Both the position numbers and the translations under genes were made by a program. The notes beneath the pieces are model-generated. The model did no database searches, was not told where the DNA came from, and was given only the letters and a program-made list of their open reading frames with translations. DNA of 64,000 nucleotides from Methylophilus sp. 42 (GTDB lineage: Bacteria > Pseudomonadota > Gammaproteobacteria > Burkholderiales > Methylophilaceae). The stretch is from the NCBI RefSeq assembly GCF_000384155.1, contig NZ_KB913031.1, forward strand, positions 2,722,961 to 2,786,960. The letters run 5' to 3'. Positions 9,474 to 18,810 of the stretch are shown in pieces (position 1 is the stretch's first letter; each line of letters starts with the position of its first letter).

Positions 9474-10262
9474 GTGCAAGCCGTGTTAAAAGAGTCCAAA
9501 CAGTTCAGTCATGTATTAGAGTGGTGCTTGATTGCTTCACTGCTTATCCATGCAGCGATCATGTTTACCATGCCCAAGCCAGACTATGACCTGCCACCGC
9601 CAAAAAAGCAGGAAATCCGCATTGAGTTAGTGAAAGAGCAGCCACCTGCACCAGCGCAGCCAGTCGCCGAGCCGGAGCCTACCCCCGTAAAACCTGAACC
9701 ACCGAAGCCACAACCGGTAAAGAGCGAGTCCAAGCCGGTTGAACACAAGCCGGTGGAACAAAAACCAGTCGCGCCGCAAAAACCATCCCCAACCCCGGAG
9801 CCTCCCACAGAGACACCGCGCCAGGTCGTTGAGTCCCCAGCCCCGGCAGTGATTACAGCCAAACCAACTGTTAGCGAAGCAAAGCCTGAGATGGTGGCGC
9901 CTCCAGCGCCGCCTGCACCGCCACCTGAGCCGGTCAAAGCCAGTGGACCGAGCGAAGGCGATATTGAGGCTGCGCGCAATGCGTTTAAAGAGGCTGCGCA
10001 ACGTGAAATTCAAAAGAACCTGCGCTATCCCAGAATTGCGCTGGAGCGCGGCATTGAAGGGGTGACCAACCTGCACATTACCTTTGACGACCATGGCAAC
10101 GTGACTAGCATTGAAGTGGTGGAGTCTAGCGGCAACAAGGCCATCGATGAGGCTGCCATTGCCACCATCAAGAAGTCGCAGTTAAAGTCGCTGTTTAACG
10201 ATTTATTGCGCGGCAGGCTGAAGTCTACCAATGTGCCAGTCAGCTTCAAGCTGGCAAGTTAA
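9474..10262 (+). CDS. TonB-like energy transducer
   Basis: 262 residues from a GTG start. A cytoplasmic tail and one membrane segment (about residues 18-33) are followed by a long Pro/Lys/Glu-rich periplasmic linker (residues 40-155) and a TonB C-terminal domain (about 165-262, with LRYPRIALERGIEG and VVESSGNKAIDEAA). TonB couples the inner-membrane proton gradient to outer-membrane receptors. No exbB/exbD lies beside it in this window, and the next gene, a histidine kinase, starts 6 bp later, so the two are probably cotranscribed. Confidence 0.85.
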   Translation: MQAVLKESKQFSHVLEWCLIASLLIHAAIMFTMPKPDYDLPPPKKQEIRIELVKEQPPAPAQPVAEPEPTPVKPEPPKPQPVKSESKPVEHKPVEQKPVAPQKPSPTPEPPTETPRQVVESPAPAVITAKPTVSEAKPEMVAPPAPPAPPPEPVKASGPSEGDIEAARNAFKEAAQREIQKNLRYPRIALERGIEGVTNLHITFDDHGNVTSIEVVESSGNKAIDEAAIATIKKSQLKSLFNDLLRGRLKSTNVPVSFKLAS

Positions 10263-10268
10263 GCTGCC

Positions 10269-11747
10269 ATGTTTTTCAAACGCACCTCCTTAGGCACCTC
10301 AGCCAAAGCCCACGACAAGCCGCTCAGGCACTTACTGCTGTTTCATGACCTGTACTTTATTGCACTGATCGTGTTGGCAGTTGCCAGCGGCGGCTACGGT
10401 ATTTATCTGTGGGACAAAGCCTCCAAGCAATCTCAACGCATTAACTTTGTCATTCAGGAAATCTACCTGGTGCGCGGCGACCTGTATCGTCAAACCAAAG
10501 AGTTATTTGATGCATTTTTCTTGCAGGAAGAGAATGCATTACATGAATACAACCAATACACTACCTCCATCTTGGATCACCTGGAGCGCCTGCAAAATGT
10601 CGCCATCGATCAGGAAGAGCGCGATGCGCTGATGGACATAGAGCTGAAATACCGCAACCTGGTCAATGAAGCACCGGCCTTGTTTTATCGCTATCAGAAT
10701 AACCCTGATCGCAAAGCGCAAAAGTCCATTTACCAGGATATTGAAACCGGCATTTTCAGACACTATGAAGAGGTTTCCAAGCGTGCCGAAAACTTGCTGT
10801 TTGTGAAACAGGGAGAAATCAAGCAACGCCTGGACGAGGCCAGAAGCAACTCGATTGCGGTGCTCTCATTACCACTGCTACTGGCCTGCATCCTGATTGT
10901 GTATTCACGCCGGATTCTGAAAAACTCCATCGTCCGGCCAATTAACGACATCATGCAGGCCACCAATGCCATCAGTACTGGCAACCTGAGCCATCAGGTA
11001 CCGGAGGCCGGTGCAGAGGAACTGGCGGTGCTGTCGAGAGAAATTAATAAAATGGCCGAAGACCTGGCAGCCAGTCGTGACGCACTGGTTAAAAGCGAAA
11101 AACAGGCGGCACTCGGCCTGCTGGTGCCCATGCTGGCGCATAACATCCGCAATCCGCTGGCCAGCATACGTGCAACCGCACAAGTCATTGACGACCCCTT
11201 GCTGGATAAAGACACGCTGGAGTCGATTCAAGGCATTATCCACACAGTGGACAGGCTGGAGCGCTGGACAGGCAGCCTGCTGTCTTACCTGCACCCGATC
11301 AAACCCATGCTCAACCAGTTACTGCTTTCCTCTATTGTGCAGGGTGCTATCACCACCTTGCAGCCAAAACTCAATGAAAAGCAGATCAGGGTCATTGAAA
11401 ACAGCACAACGATCAAACGCCTGGTGCTTACAGACGAACATTTACTGGAACAAATGCTGTATAACCTGCTTCTAAATGCCTCAGAGGCTTCACCGCGAGG
11501 CACAGAAATACAGTTAACCTGCAGACTGGCTAATAACCTGCTCACTATCACCATTATCGACCAAGGGCCAGGCATGCCATTCAAGCCGGAGCCCCATGCG
11601 CTGACGCCGGGCCCGACCACCAAACGCTTTGGCACCGGCCTGGGTATCCCGTTTGCGTTCAAGGTATGCGAGGAACTGGGCGGCGCCATGGCCTTTGACA
11701 GCGAGCCAGGCCAAGGCACGCACATTACCATCACGTTACCGCAATAA
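10269..11747 (+). CDS. Membrane sensor histidine kinase without an adjacent response regulator
   Basis: 492 residues: TM1 about 25-46, a helical periplasmic region of about 150 residues, TM2 about 195-213, a HAMP domain (RPINDIMQATNAISTGNL), a HisKA domain with H-box LAHNIRNPLASIRATAQ, then a HATPase domain with N-box LLLNASEAS, DQGPGMPF and GTGLGIPFA. All catalytic boxes look intact. It follows the TonB-like gene directly. The next genes are bcp and phoH-like, so its partner regulator is elsewhere. Confidence 0.9.
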   Translation: MFFKRTSLGTSAKAHDKPLRHLLLFHDLYFIALIVLAVASGGYGIYLWDKASKQSQRINFVIQEIYLVRGDLYRQTKELFDAFFLQEENALHEYNQYTTSILDHLERLQNVAIDQEERDALMDIELKYRNLVNEAPALFYRYQNNPDRKAQKSIYQDIETGIFRHYEEVSKRAENLLFVKQGEIKQRLDEARSNSIAVLSLPLLLACILIVYSRRILKNSIVRPINDIMQATNAISTGNLSHQVPEAGAEELAVLSREINKMAEDLAASRDALVKSEKQAALGLLVPMLAHNIRNPLASIRATAQVIDDPLLDKDTLESIQGIIHTVDRLERWTGSLLSYLHPIKPMLNQLLLSSIVQGAITTLQPKLNEKQIRVIENSTTIKRLVLTDEHLLEQMLYNLLLNASEASPRGTEIQLTCRLANNLLTITIIDQGPGMPFKPEPHALTPGPTTKRFGTGLGIPFAFKVCEELGGAMAFDSEPGQGTHITITLPQ

Positions 11748-11835
11748 TTGGCTAGACCTGCGGCTGACATGAGAATTTTCGTTTTGTGCTTGCTTAATTT
11801 TGTATTTTTATCAACAATGTGATTAAGTGATTGTC

Positions 11836-12306
11836 ATGACTACTATGTTGAATTCACCTGTTCCAGAACTCATCTTACCGGCCACTTCTGGCCTCCAATT
11901 TAATAGCAAAGACTATTTGGGTAAGTTTCTCGTTCTCTATTTTTACCCCAAAGATGCCACGCCCGGCTGTACTACGCAGGGCATGCAGTTTCGCGATATG
12001 CATGAGCAGTTTGCTGCAGCCAATGCCGTGGTCTTTGGCATTTCACGCGACAGCCTGAAATCACACGAAAATTTCAAAGCCAAGTACACGTTTCCGTTTG
12101 AGCTGATTTCTGACAGCGAAGAAATCGCCTGTCAGGCATTCAACGTGATTAAAATGAAGAACATGTACGGCAAACAAGTACGAGGCATTGAACGCAGTAC
12201 ATTCCTGGTCAACCCACAAGGCATCATTGTGCGCGAATGGCGTGGTGTCAAAGTGGATGGTCATGCCGCCGAGGTATACGCCAGTATTCAGTCTTCCCAC
12301 TCATAA
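11836..12306 (+). CDS. bcp: Bcp/PrxQ-type peroxiredoxin (thiol peroxidase)
   Basis: 156 residues from ATG 11836 (a GTG at 11827 and an ATG at 11845 are alternatives). It reduces peroxides using thiol reductants. The peroxidatic cysteine is C45 in YPKDATPGCTTQGM. The position five residues on, where many Bcp/PrxQ proteins have the resolving Cys, is Met. The only other cysteine is C99 in SEEIACQAF, so it either works as a 1-Cys enzyme or resolves through C99. Confidence 0.9.
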   Translation: MTTMLNSPVPELILPATSGLQFNSKDYLGKFLVLYFYPKDATPGCTTQGMQFRDMHEQFAAANAVVFGISRDSLKSHENFKAKYTFPFELISDSEEIACQAFNVIKMKNMYGKQVRGIERSTFLVNPQGIIVREWRGVKVDGHAAEVYASIQSSHS

Positions 12307-12318
12307 AAGTGATTTTCT

Positions 12319-13713
12319 ATGGCCCGTGCTGCACACACCAAGTTGTTTGTTCTTGATACCAACGTTCTGATGCACGACCCGTCGTCGCTATTCAGATTTG
12401 AAGAGCACGATGTCTATTTGCCAATGGTGACATTGGAGGAACTAGACAATAACAAGAAGGGACTGACTGAAGTCGCCCGTAACGCCCGTCAGGCCAGCCG
12501 TTTTCTGGAAGAAATCATCGGCAGCATAGACACTGACAAACTGGAAGAAGGCTGCCCACTGGGTATTCAGGGTAATCGCCACCTGACCGGCAAGCTGTTC
12601 TTCCAGATGGAGCATGTGCCGACTGACCTGCCAGGCCTGGCAGGCAGCAAGGCAGATAACCAGATCATCAGCGTCGCCCTGTCCCTGAAAAAACAGTTTT
12701 CCAAACGTAATGTCATCCTGGTCAGCAAGGACATCAATATCCGCATTAAAGCCCGCGCCATGGGCGTGCCGGCTGAAGATTACTTTAACGATAAAGTGCT
12801 GGAAGACAGCGACATGCTGTATACCGGCCTGCGCGAACTGCCGGAAGACTTCTGGGAAGCACACAGCAAAGACATGCACTCCTGGCAAGAAGCCGGCCGC
12901 ATGTTTTATAAAATCAGCGGCCCTATCGTCAAGTCACTGCTAATCAACGAGTTTTTGTTTTATGAGTACCACAAACCGTTCCATGCCATTGTGCGTAAAA
13001 TTGAAGACAATTCAGCCGTGCTGGAAGTGGTGCATGACCACGCCAACCCTAAACACAGTGTCTGGGGCATTACGGCACGCAATCGTGAACAAAATTTCGC
13101 CTTGAACTTGCTGATGGATCCTGACATAGATTTTGTCACACTGTTAGGCCAGGCCGGTACCGGTAAAACCCTGTTGACCCTGGCGGCGGCACTGACGCAA
13201 ACATTGGATAAAAAACGCTATTCCGAGATCATCATGACGCGCGTCACGGTACCGGTGGGGGAAGACATCGGCTTCTTGCCAGGCACCGAAGAAGAAAAAA
13301 TGGCGCCATGGATGGGCGCCCTGGAAGACAACCTTGATGTATTGAACAAAACAGATGAGGACGTAGGTGAATGGGGGCGTGCTGCTACCCAGGACTTAAT
13401 CCGCACCCGCATTAAAATCAAATCATTGAATTTCATGCGTGGCCGTACTTTCCTCAATAAATTTTTAATTATCGACGAGGCGCAAAACCTGACGCCAAAA
13501 CAAATGAAAACCTTGATTACACGTGCAGGCCCTGGCACTAAAGTGGTGTGCCTGGGCAATATCGCCCAGATCGATACGCCTTATCTGACAGAAGGTAGCT
13601 CAGGCCTGACTTACGTGGTCGATCGTTTCAAAAACTGGTCACATAATGGCCATATCACGCTGGTTCGTGGCGAACGCTCACGCCTGGCAGATTTTGCAGC
13701 CGAGGTCCTGTAG
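12319..13713 (+). CDS. PIN-PhoH fusion ATPase (PhoH2/YlaK type)
   Basis: 464 residues. An N-terminal PIN nuclease domain (about 8-145) keeps acidic residues in VLDTNVLMHDP, LEELD, KADNQI and SKDINI. A C-terminal PhoH P-loop ATPase domain (about 240-460) has Walker A GQAGTGKTLLTL and Walker B FLIIDEAQNLTP. Proteins of this architecture are described as ATP-dependent RNA helicase/RNases. It lies 12 bp after bcp. Confidence 0.93.
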   Translation: MARAAHTKLFVLDTNVLMHDPSSLFRFEEHDVYLPMVTLEELDNNKKGLTEVARNARQASRFLEEIIGSIDTDKLEEGCPLGIQGNRHLTGKLFFQMEHVPTDLPGLAGSKADNQIISVALSLKKQFSKRNVILVSKDINIRIKARAMGVPAEDYFNDKVLEDSDMLYTGLRELPEDFWEAHSKDMHSWQEAGRMFYKISGPIVKSLLINEFLFYEYHKPFHAIVRKIEDNSAVLEVVHDHANPKHSVWGITARNREQNFALNLLMDPDIDFVTLLGQAGTGKTLLTLAAALTQTLDKKRYSEIIMTRVTVPVGEDIGFLPGTEEEKMAPWMGALEDNLDVLNKTDEDVGEWGRAATQDLIRTRIKIKSLNFMRGRTFLNKFLIIDEAQNLTPKQMKTLITRAGPGTKVVCLGNIAQIDTPYLTEGSSGLTYVVDRFKNWSHNGHITLVRGERSRLADFAAEVL

Positions 13714-13733
13714 ACGTAGTCTGCTTGAATGTG

Positions 13734-14900
13734 ATGGTTAAAGGCTTTTATACCTTACTGATTGCCCAGTTCTTATCGGCAATCGCTGATAATGCACTCT
13801 TGTTTGCAGCGATTGCGCTGCTGGCCCAGCTCAACGCACCGAGCTGGCATGAACCGCTGCTACGAGAGTTCTTTGTCATTTCCTACATCGTGCTGGCACC
13901 GTTTGTCGGCCCGTTTGCCGATGCGCTCCCTAAGGGCCGCGTGATGTTCTTGAGTAACGGCTTGAAGTTTATCGGCTGTTTAATGGCCCTGGTCGGCGTC
14001 CCGCCATTGTATGCCTATGCCATGGTCGGCGTCGGCGCTGCGGCCTACTCTCCAGCAAAATACGGCATCCTGACCGAGATGCTACCGTCGAAGTTGCTGA
14101 TCAAGGCCAACGCCTGGATGGAAGGCACAACCGTGACTGCCATCATCCTCGGCCCGGTTTTAGGCTCTACGCTGTCGGTCAACAACCCATACATAGGCAT
14201 TGCCTGCATCATGCTGCTGTATTTGCTGGCGGCGGGCTTTAACTATTACATCCCAAAAGTACCCATCGACCATAAAGTGGCACAAAAAACATTGCGTTTT
14301 TTGCTCAAGGACTTCTGGCATGCGTTTGTGACCCTATGGAAAGACCCGCAAGGCCAGGTATCGCTGGCAGTGACAACACTGTTTTGGGGCGCAGGCGCAA
14401 CACTGCAATTTGTGGTGTTGCAATGGGCTGATGTCAGGCTCGGATTCTCGCAACAGCAAGCCACCTATTTGATTGCAATCCTGGCCGTCGGCATTGCTGT
14501 TGGCTCCATCATCGCTTCGCGTTATGTAGAGCTGGAAAATGCCGTTAAAGTCCTGCCAGCCGGCATTTACATGGGTATTTTGGTCATCAGCATGATAGTG
14601 ATCCACAGCCCTATCCTGGCCGGCATTCTGCTGTTTGTGATTGGCGTGCTCTCCGGTTATTTCCTGGTGCCGCTTAACTCGTTGCTACAACATCGCGGGC
14701 ATCATCTGCTTGGCGCAGGCCATTCGATAGCGGTACAAAACTTTAACGAGAACATAGGCATTTTGCTATTGCTAGGCGCCTACACCTGGATGGTGGGGGA
14801 AAAGCTGGAGATCAACACAATCGTTGCTATTTTCGGTGTGTTTATCATCGTCAGCATGTCGTTGATCACTCTGGTTTATCGCAAACAAATCCGGCAATAA
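13734..14900 (+). CDS. lplT: LplT-like lysophospholipid transporter (MFS)
   Basis: 388 residues from ATG 13734. An upstream TTG (13725) and GTG (13731) are open, but MVKGFYTLLIAQFLSA aligns with the usual LplT N-terminus. About 11-12 hydrophobic segments. In E. coli LplT moves lysophospholipids inward for re-acylation by Aas. No aas gene is attached here. It ends 20 bp before a strong bidirectional terminator. Confidence 0.85.
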   Translation: MVKGFYTLLIAQFLSAIADNALLFAAIALLAQLNAPSWHEPLLREFFVISYIVLAPFVGPFADALPKGRVMFLSNGLKFIGCLMALVGVPPLYAYAMVGVGAAAYSPAKYGILTEMLPSKLLIKANAWMEGTTVTAIILGPVLGSTLSVNNPYIGIACIMLLYLLAAGFNYYIPKVPIDHKVAQKTLRFLLKDFWHAFVTLWKDPQGQVSLAVTTLFWGAGATLQFVVLQWADVRLGFSQQQATYLIAILAVGIAVGSIIASRYVELENAVKVLPAGIYMGILVISMIVIHSPILAGILLFVIGVLSGYFLVPLNSLLQHRGHHLLGAGHSIAVQNFNENIGILLLLGAYTWMVGEKLEINTIVAIFGVFIIVSMSLITLVYRKQIRQ

Positions 14901-14920
14901 GCAGATTGAGTTTACCCAAT

Positions 14921-14950
14921 AAAAAAGGCGCCTGAAGCGCCTTTTTTATT
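14921..14950. terminator. Bidirectional rho-independent terminator
   Basis: AAAAAAGGCGC, a CTGAA loop, then GCGCCTTTTTT. A-run and T-run flank the stem, so it can stop lplT transcription from the left and the xox-ndh strand from the right. Confidence 0.85.
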
Positions 14951-15006
14951 GCCATGCCATTAGTGCACGTTTACAACACCAGTGCAGTTTTACCAGTGCA
15001 ATTTTA

Positions 15007-16332
15007 TTAGTGCAGTTTTACATGCGGCTCAGTACGTCTCGAAATAATACGCCCGATGGTATGCACAATCACGGCAAAAATACCGTGTAATGCCATCAAA
15101 TGCATCTTATACAAAGAGCGATACATCACGCGCGCAAACAGGCCCTGAATGTACATACTGCCGCCTGCAACGGCACCCATCAGGCTGCCAACAGTTGAGT
15201 ATTTACCCAGGTTCACCAATGAACCGTAATCGGTATAGTGGAATTCGGGCAATTGTGCTTTACCAGCCACGCGCGCCTTGACTGTTTTCACCAGTAAAGA
15301 GGACTGTTGGTGCGCTGCCTGAGCACGTGGCGGCACAGTGGTGTCATGGCCTAACCATGGACAAGCTGCGCAGTCACCGAAAGCAAAAATGTTCTCGTCA
15401 TGCGTGCTTTGCAAATGCTGATTGACCACCAACTGGTTAATCCGGTTGGTTTCCAGGCCATCGATATCTTTCAGGAAATCTGGTGCCTTGATACCAGCTG
15501 CCCACACCACAAGTTCTGCCGGAATGGTGCGGCCACTATGCGTAGTAATGCCTTTTTCAGAAACCTCGGTCACGCGCTCACCGGTAAACACATTGACACG
15601 CAGCTTACGCAACTCTACGTCTACCGCATAAGATAGCTTTGCCGGCAATGCAGGCAAGATACGGTCGCTGGCTTCGATCAAGGAAATTTTGACGTCACGG
15701 TCCGCATCAATTTTGTCCAGGCCGTAAGCGGCCAACTCACGCGTTGTATTATGTAATTCTGCCGCCAACTCAACACCTGTCGCACCCGCGCCAACAATGG
15801 CCACTTCCAGTTGGCCAGGCTTTAATGCCTCGGGCTGGGTTTGCGCACGCAATAAAGCGTTATGCAAATAGCGATGGAATTTTTGCGCTTGCGCCTGTGT
15901 GTCCAGCGCCATCGAGAACTCGCGTGCGCCCTTAATGCCGAAATCATTGGTCGTGCTACCCACGGCAATAATCAAGGTATCGTATTTGAACGAACGACGC
16001 GCAATAATTTCATTACCATCTTCATCATGCACCGGCGCCAGCAACACTTCACGTGTGCTACGGTTGAGGCCATCCATACGGCCCAGACGAAATTTAAAAT
16101 GATGCCAGTGCGCCTGCGCCAGATACTCCAGCTCATGACGGTCAGGATCCATGCTGCCCGCTGCAATTTCATGCAGCAATGGTTTCCATACATGCGTTCT
16201 AGTGGCATCAATCAGCGTAATTCTGGCTTTTTTCTTCTTGCCCAGAGAGTCACCCAGTTTGGTCGCCAACTCAAGGCCACCTGCACCGCCACCTACAATG
16301 ATGACATGGTGTAAATCATTTTCGTCTGTCAC
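15007..16332 (-). CDS. ndh: Type II NADH:quinone oxidoreductase (NDH-2)
   Basis: 441 residues from a GTG start. The FAD-binding motif VIIVGGGAGGLELATKLG is at the N-terminus, the NAD-binding GAGATGVELAAEL at about 180 and a second flavin motif FAFGDCAACPW at about 318. The C-terminus has a hydrophobic amphipathic region suited to membrane attachment. It oxidises NADH without pumping protons. In this organism it could drain NADH made by the Fds formate dehydrogenase. It is separated from the xox cytochrome genes by a terminator. Confidence 0.94.
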   Translation of the reverse strand: MTDENDLHHVIIVGGGAGGLELATKLGDSLGKKKKARITLIDATRTHVWKPLLHEIAAGSMDPDRHELEYLAQAHWHHFKFRLGRMDGLNRSTREVLLAPVHDEDGNEIIARRSFKYDTLIIAVGSTTNDFGIKGAREFSMALDTQAQAQKFHRYLHNALLRAQTQPEALKPGQLEVAIVGAGATGVELAAELHNTTRELAAYGLDKIDADRDVKISLIEASDRILPALPAKLSYAVDVELRKLRVNVFTGERVTEVSEKGITTHSGRTIPAELVVWAAGIKAPDFLKDIDGLETNRINQLVVNQHLQSTHDENIFAFGDCAACPWLGHDTTVPPRAQAAHQQSSLLVKTVKARVAGKAQLPEFHYTDYGSLVNLGKYSTVGSLMGAVAGGSMYIQGLFARVMYRSLYKMHLMALHGIFAVIVHTIGRIISRRTEPHVKLH

Positions 16333-16344
16333 GCTCTATCCTTC

Positions 16345-16380
16345 AATAAAAAAGCGCGCCTGCCGTACTGCCAAGCGCGC
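16345..16380 (-). terminator. Rho-independent terminator after the lipoprotein cytochrome gene
   Basis: Read on the minus strand: GCGCGC, a 15-base interval, GCGCGC, then TTTTTTATT. It separates the xox cytochrome genes from ndh. Confidence 0.75.
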
Positions 16381-16400
16381 ACAACAACTTAATTATACCG

Positions 16401-16910
16401 TTATTCGTTACCAGTAATTTTGGCATGACTACGAATAAACGCGATAACTTTCAACACATCATCCGGTTTCAAACCATCATCTGGCGCCATCAAACCAAAA
16501 CCTTTAGCACCCATACCACCATTGGTACCATGCCAAATCGTTTCAAACATTCCTTTGTTGGTTGCATTTTTGGAATAACGGAAATTTTCACCAATCAAAC
16601 CAGGACCAACTGCGCCTTCACCATGCCCACCGTGGCAAGCTACACAAGAATACAGGTTAAATCTTTTTTTACCCTCTTTAATCGCCTCTTCATTGCCGAT
16701 GTAAGGGTTTTTACCCGTCGCCAAAAACTCTTTTGCTGCTGGTGTATCAAACATTTTCACGTCAATTGCCAGCGGCTGACCATCTTGTGTTGCCACAAAC
16801 TGAATCGCCTTGATGTCACCACCAGCATCCGCTGCAGCACCAGATTGACCACCGTTATTACAGGCTGCCAGCATTGCGGCGAGCAGTGTAGTTAAAAGCA
16901 TACTTCTCAT
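16401..16910 (-). CDS. Lipoprotein c-type cytochrome, tandem paralogue of the XoxG-like cytochrome
   Basis: 169 residues from ATG 16910, chosen because GGGGG precedes it and it opens a lipoprotein signal (MRSMLLTTLLAAMLAAC, lipobox LAAC at 15-18). One haem motif CVACH lies near residue 97, with likely axial Met in the KGFGLMAPDDG region. From residue 45 onward it is very similar to the next gene (GKNPYIGNEEAIKEGKK, GMFETIWHGTNGGMGAKGFG). It probably shuttles electrons from XoxF while anchored to a membrane. The longer frame upstream crosses the preceding terminator and is unlikely. Confidence 0.88.
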   Translation of the reverse strand: MRSMLLTTLLAAMLAACNNGGQSGAAADAGGDIKAIQFVATQDGQPLAIDVKMFDTPAAKEFLATGKNPYIGNEEAIKEGKKRFNLYSCVACHGGHGEGAVGPGLIGENFRYSKNATNKGMFETIWHGTNGGMGAKGFGLMAPDDGLKPDDVLKVIAFIRSHAKITGNE

Positions 16911-17010
16911 GATTACCCCCATCTTTCCTAAGATCCATGTTCTTTGAAATAAAACGGTTTTTAATTGTTTTTTATAATCAAACCGACTGCATTTATTGTG
17001 CCACAAAAAC

Positions 17011-17040
17011 AAAAAACGGTCACCTTAGTGACCGTTTTTA
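17011..17040 (-). terminator. Rho-independent terminator between the two cytochrome genes
   Basis: AAAAAACGGTCAC, CTTAG loop, GTGACCGTTTTTA. T-runs flank both sides. It lies 11 bp after the xoxG-like stop, so the lipoprotein cytochrome may be made at a lower level or from its own promoter. Confidence 0.8.
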
Positions 17041-17051
17041 TTCGTAACGAA

Positions 17052-17534
17052 TTACTCGTTACCTGTCGTTCCTACATTGCTATTGCTACGAATGAAAGCA
17101 ATCACTTTCAGCACTTCATCTGGTTTGATACCATCATCTGGAGCCATCAAGCCAAAGCCTTTAGCACCCATACCACCGTTAGTACCGTGCCAGATAGTTT
17201 CAAACATACCTTTGTTCGTTGCGTTTTTCGCGTAACGGAAGTTTGAACCGATCAAGCCTGGACCTACTGCGCCTTCACCTTTACCACCGTGACAGGCCAC
17301 GCAAGAGTACAGATTGAAAATCTTTTTGCCTTTTTTAATCGCTTCATCGTTACCGATGTAAGGGTTTTTACCTGTAGCTAAAAACTCTTTCGAAGCGTCT
17401 GTATCAAACATTGCTTTATCGATACTGATGGTTGAGCCGTCTTGAGTAGCTGAAAAAGTGATATCAGCCATCGCACCTGTGGCAAATGCCATCAAGGAAA
17501 TCAACAATGCTGATTTAAATGTGTTGCCTAACAT
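17052..17534 (-). CDS. xoxG: XoxG-like periplasmic cytochrome c
   Basis: 160 residues with a Sec signal (MLGNTFKSALLISLMAFATGAMA, cleavage near 23), one haem motif CVACH near residue 79 and a likely Met ligand in GLMAPDDG. By position and size it is the electron acceptor of XoxF (cytochrome cL role). A good ribosome site (AGGAG, 4-base A-rich spacer) precedes the ATG. A 226-bp gap with no clear terminator separates it from xoxJ. Confidence 0.9.
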   Translation of the reverse strand: MLGNTFKSALLISLMAFATGAMADITFSATQDGSTISIDKAMFDTDASKEFLATGKNPYIGNDEAIKKGKKIFNLYSCVACHGGKGEGAVGPGLIGSNFRYAKNATNKGMFETIWHGTNGGMGAKGFGLMAPDDGIKPDEVLKVIAFIRSNSNVGTTGNE

Positions 17535-17760
17535 GTTTTCTCCTAATCCTAAACAAAATGAGCGACGTTAACATCAAGACCCAACCAACATTAACGTATG
17601 CTCATTTAACGAATCGTTCCAGAAACGGTTGACGAATATTTCCGAAATTAATTACAGAATATTTCACTTAGCCATCTCAAAACAAGGCCACGATTCTACT
17701 GCGTTTCTTTTACCTTGTCATTAGCAACTGCCTGTTTTTAAAACTTTTTCACTATGTGTG

Positions 17761-18639
17761 TTACTTTTTATACACACTGTCGCCTTCAACCACTGGCACC
17801 GTTGGAATACCGTAATCTTTCAGGATTGCATCGATCTTATCTTTGTTGCGCTCCAGAGCTTCGTTGATCATCTTGATGCGGTCTTTATCTTTCATGCGCA
17901 CAGCCACAGAAATATTCCAGTACTCCTTACCTTTAAGGTTCACCTTGTTGTATTCAGGAATCAGGCGTACTTCTAAAGGCACTTTAGAATGCTTGGCAAA
18001 ATAGCCAGCAATTGGGCCCCACATCACAGCAACATCAATATCACCTTTCACCAGATCATCAATAATGAAGCTGGTTGGCAAATTCAAATCACGCTGCAAG
18101 CGATAAGGGCGTGCATTGGTCATCAAATCGTAATCGTTCAAAGGAATCGTTGCCGGGCTTTTATCAACAATGCCAATAATGCCTTTTTTCAAATCCGGTG
18201 AATCCCAGTTGTTAATGTCATAGTTACTGTCTTTACGCCAAACGAACACATGGCCGGAACGATAGTAAGGTTTGGATGTTCTCAAACCATCAAAATCAGA
18301 GGTCATGCCGATAATCACATCACATCGCATGGCGTTGATCGTATTACGCAAGAAGCCCTGGCGATTATAGGCATATTGAAAGGTCAATTTTTTACCGAGA
18401 TCATCTGCCAGTACTTTGGCGATCTTGTCTTCGAAGCCTTCCAGCTTGATATTGGAGTAAGGCATATTGTCCGGGTCTGAGCAGACTTTAAATTCGGACT
18501 CATCCGCGACACGGCGCACTTCACCTATACGGCCTTCGTCCGGATTCAGAGAGGGGATGTCAATCTCTTCAGCAAACACCACACTTTGTGTGGCAAACAT
18601 CATCGCAAACGCACCCAGAATATTCCATGTAATTCTCAT
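17761..18639 (-). CDS. xoxJ: XoxJ periplasmic binding protein of methanol oxidation
   Basis: 292 residues from ATG 18639 (AGGATG before it; signal peptide MRITWNILGAFAMMFA). It has the SBP family 3 fold with the MxaJ/XoxJ-type sequences VCSDPDNMPYSN, GFEDKIAKVLADDLGKK, CDVIIGMTSDFDGL and YYRSGHVFVWR. XoxJ is thought to help activate XoxF rather than import solutes. It lies directly downstream of xoxF, after a terminator that may reduce its transcript relative to xoxF. Confidence 0.93.
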   Translation of the reverse strand: MRITWNILGAFAMMFATQSVVFAEEIDIPSLNPDEGRIGEVRRVADESEFKVCSDPDNMPYSNIKLEGFEDKIAKVLADDLGKKLTFQYAYNRQGFLRNTINAMRCDVIIGMTSDFDGLRTSKPYYRSGHVFVWRKDSNYDINNWDSPDLKKGIIGIVDKSPATIPLNDYDLMTNARPYRLQRDLNLPTSFIIDDLVKGDIDVAVMWGPIAGYFAKHSKVPLEVRLIPEYNKVNLKGKEYWNISVAVRMKDKDRIKMINEALERNKDKIDAILKDYGIPTVPVVEGDSVYKK

Positions 18640-18810
18640 TTTGACTTCATCCTTTTTTGTGATTGTTTCCTGTCGTTTTTGGAGCCTGGCTTCGCTCAAA
18701 AGTTCTACCAATCAACGACAAAGTGAATCATCTTAGCGTGAATGCGTTTTCATTTGTAGCCAAAACACATTTAATTTTATTGCGATACTTTTGAATCATG
18801 ATATTCATGA

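Noticed and set aside
9584-10094. Gly/Ser- and Arg/Trp-rich frames antisense to the TonB-like gene
   Set aside because: They are the low-complexity mirror of the Pro/Lys-rich linker, not genes.
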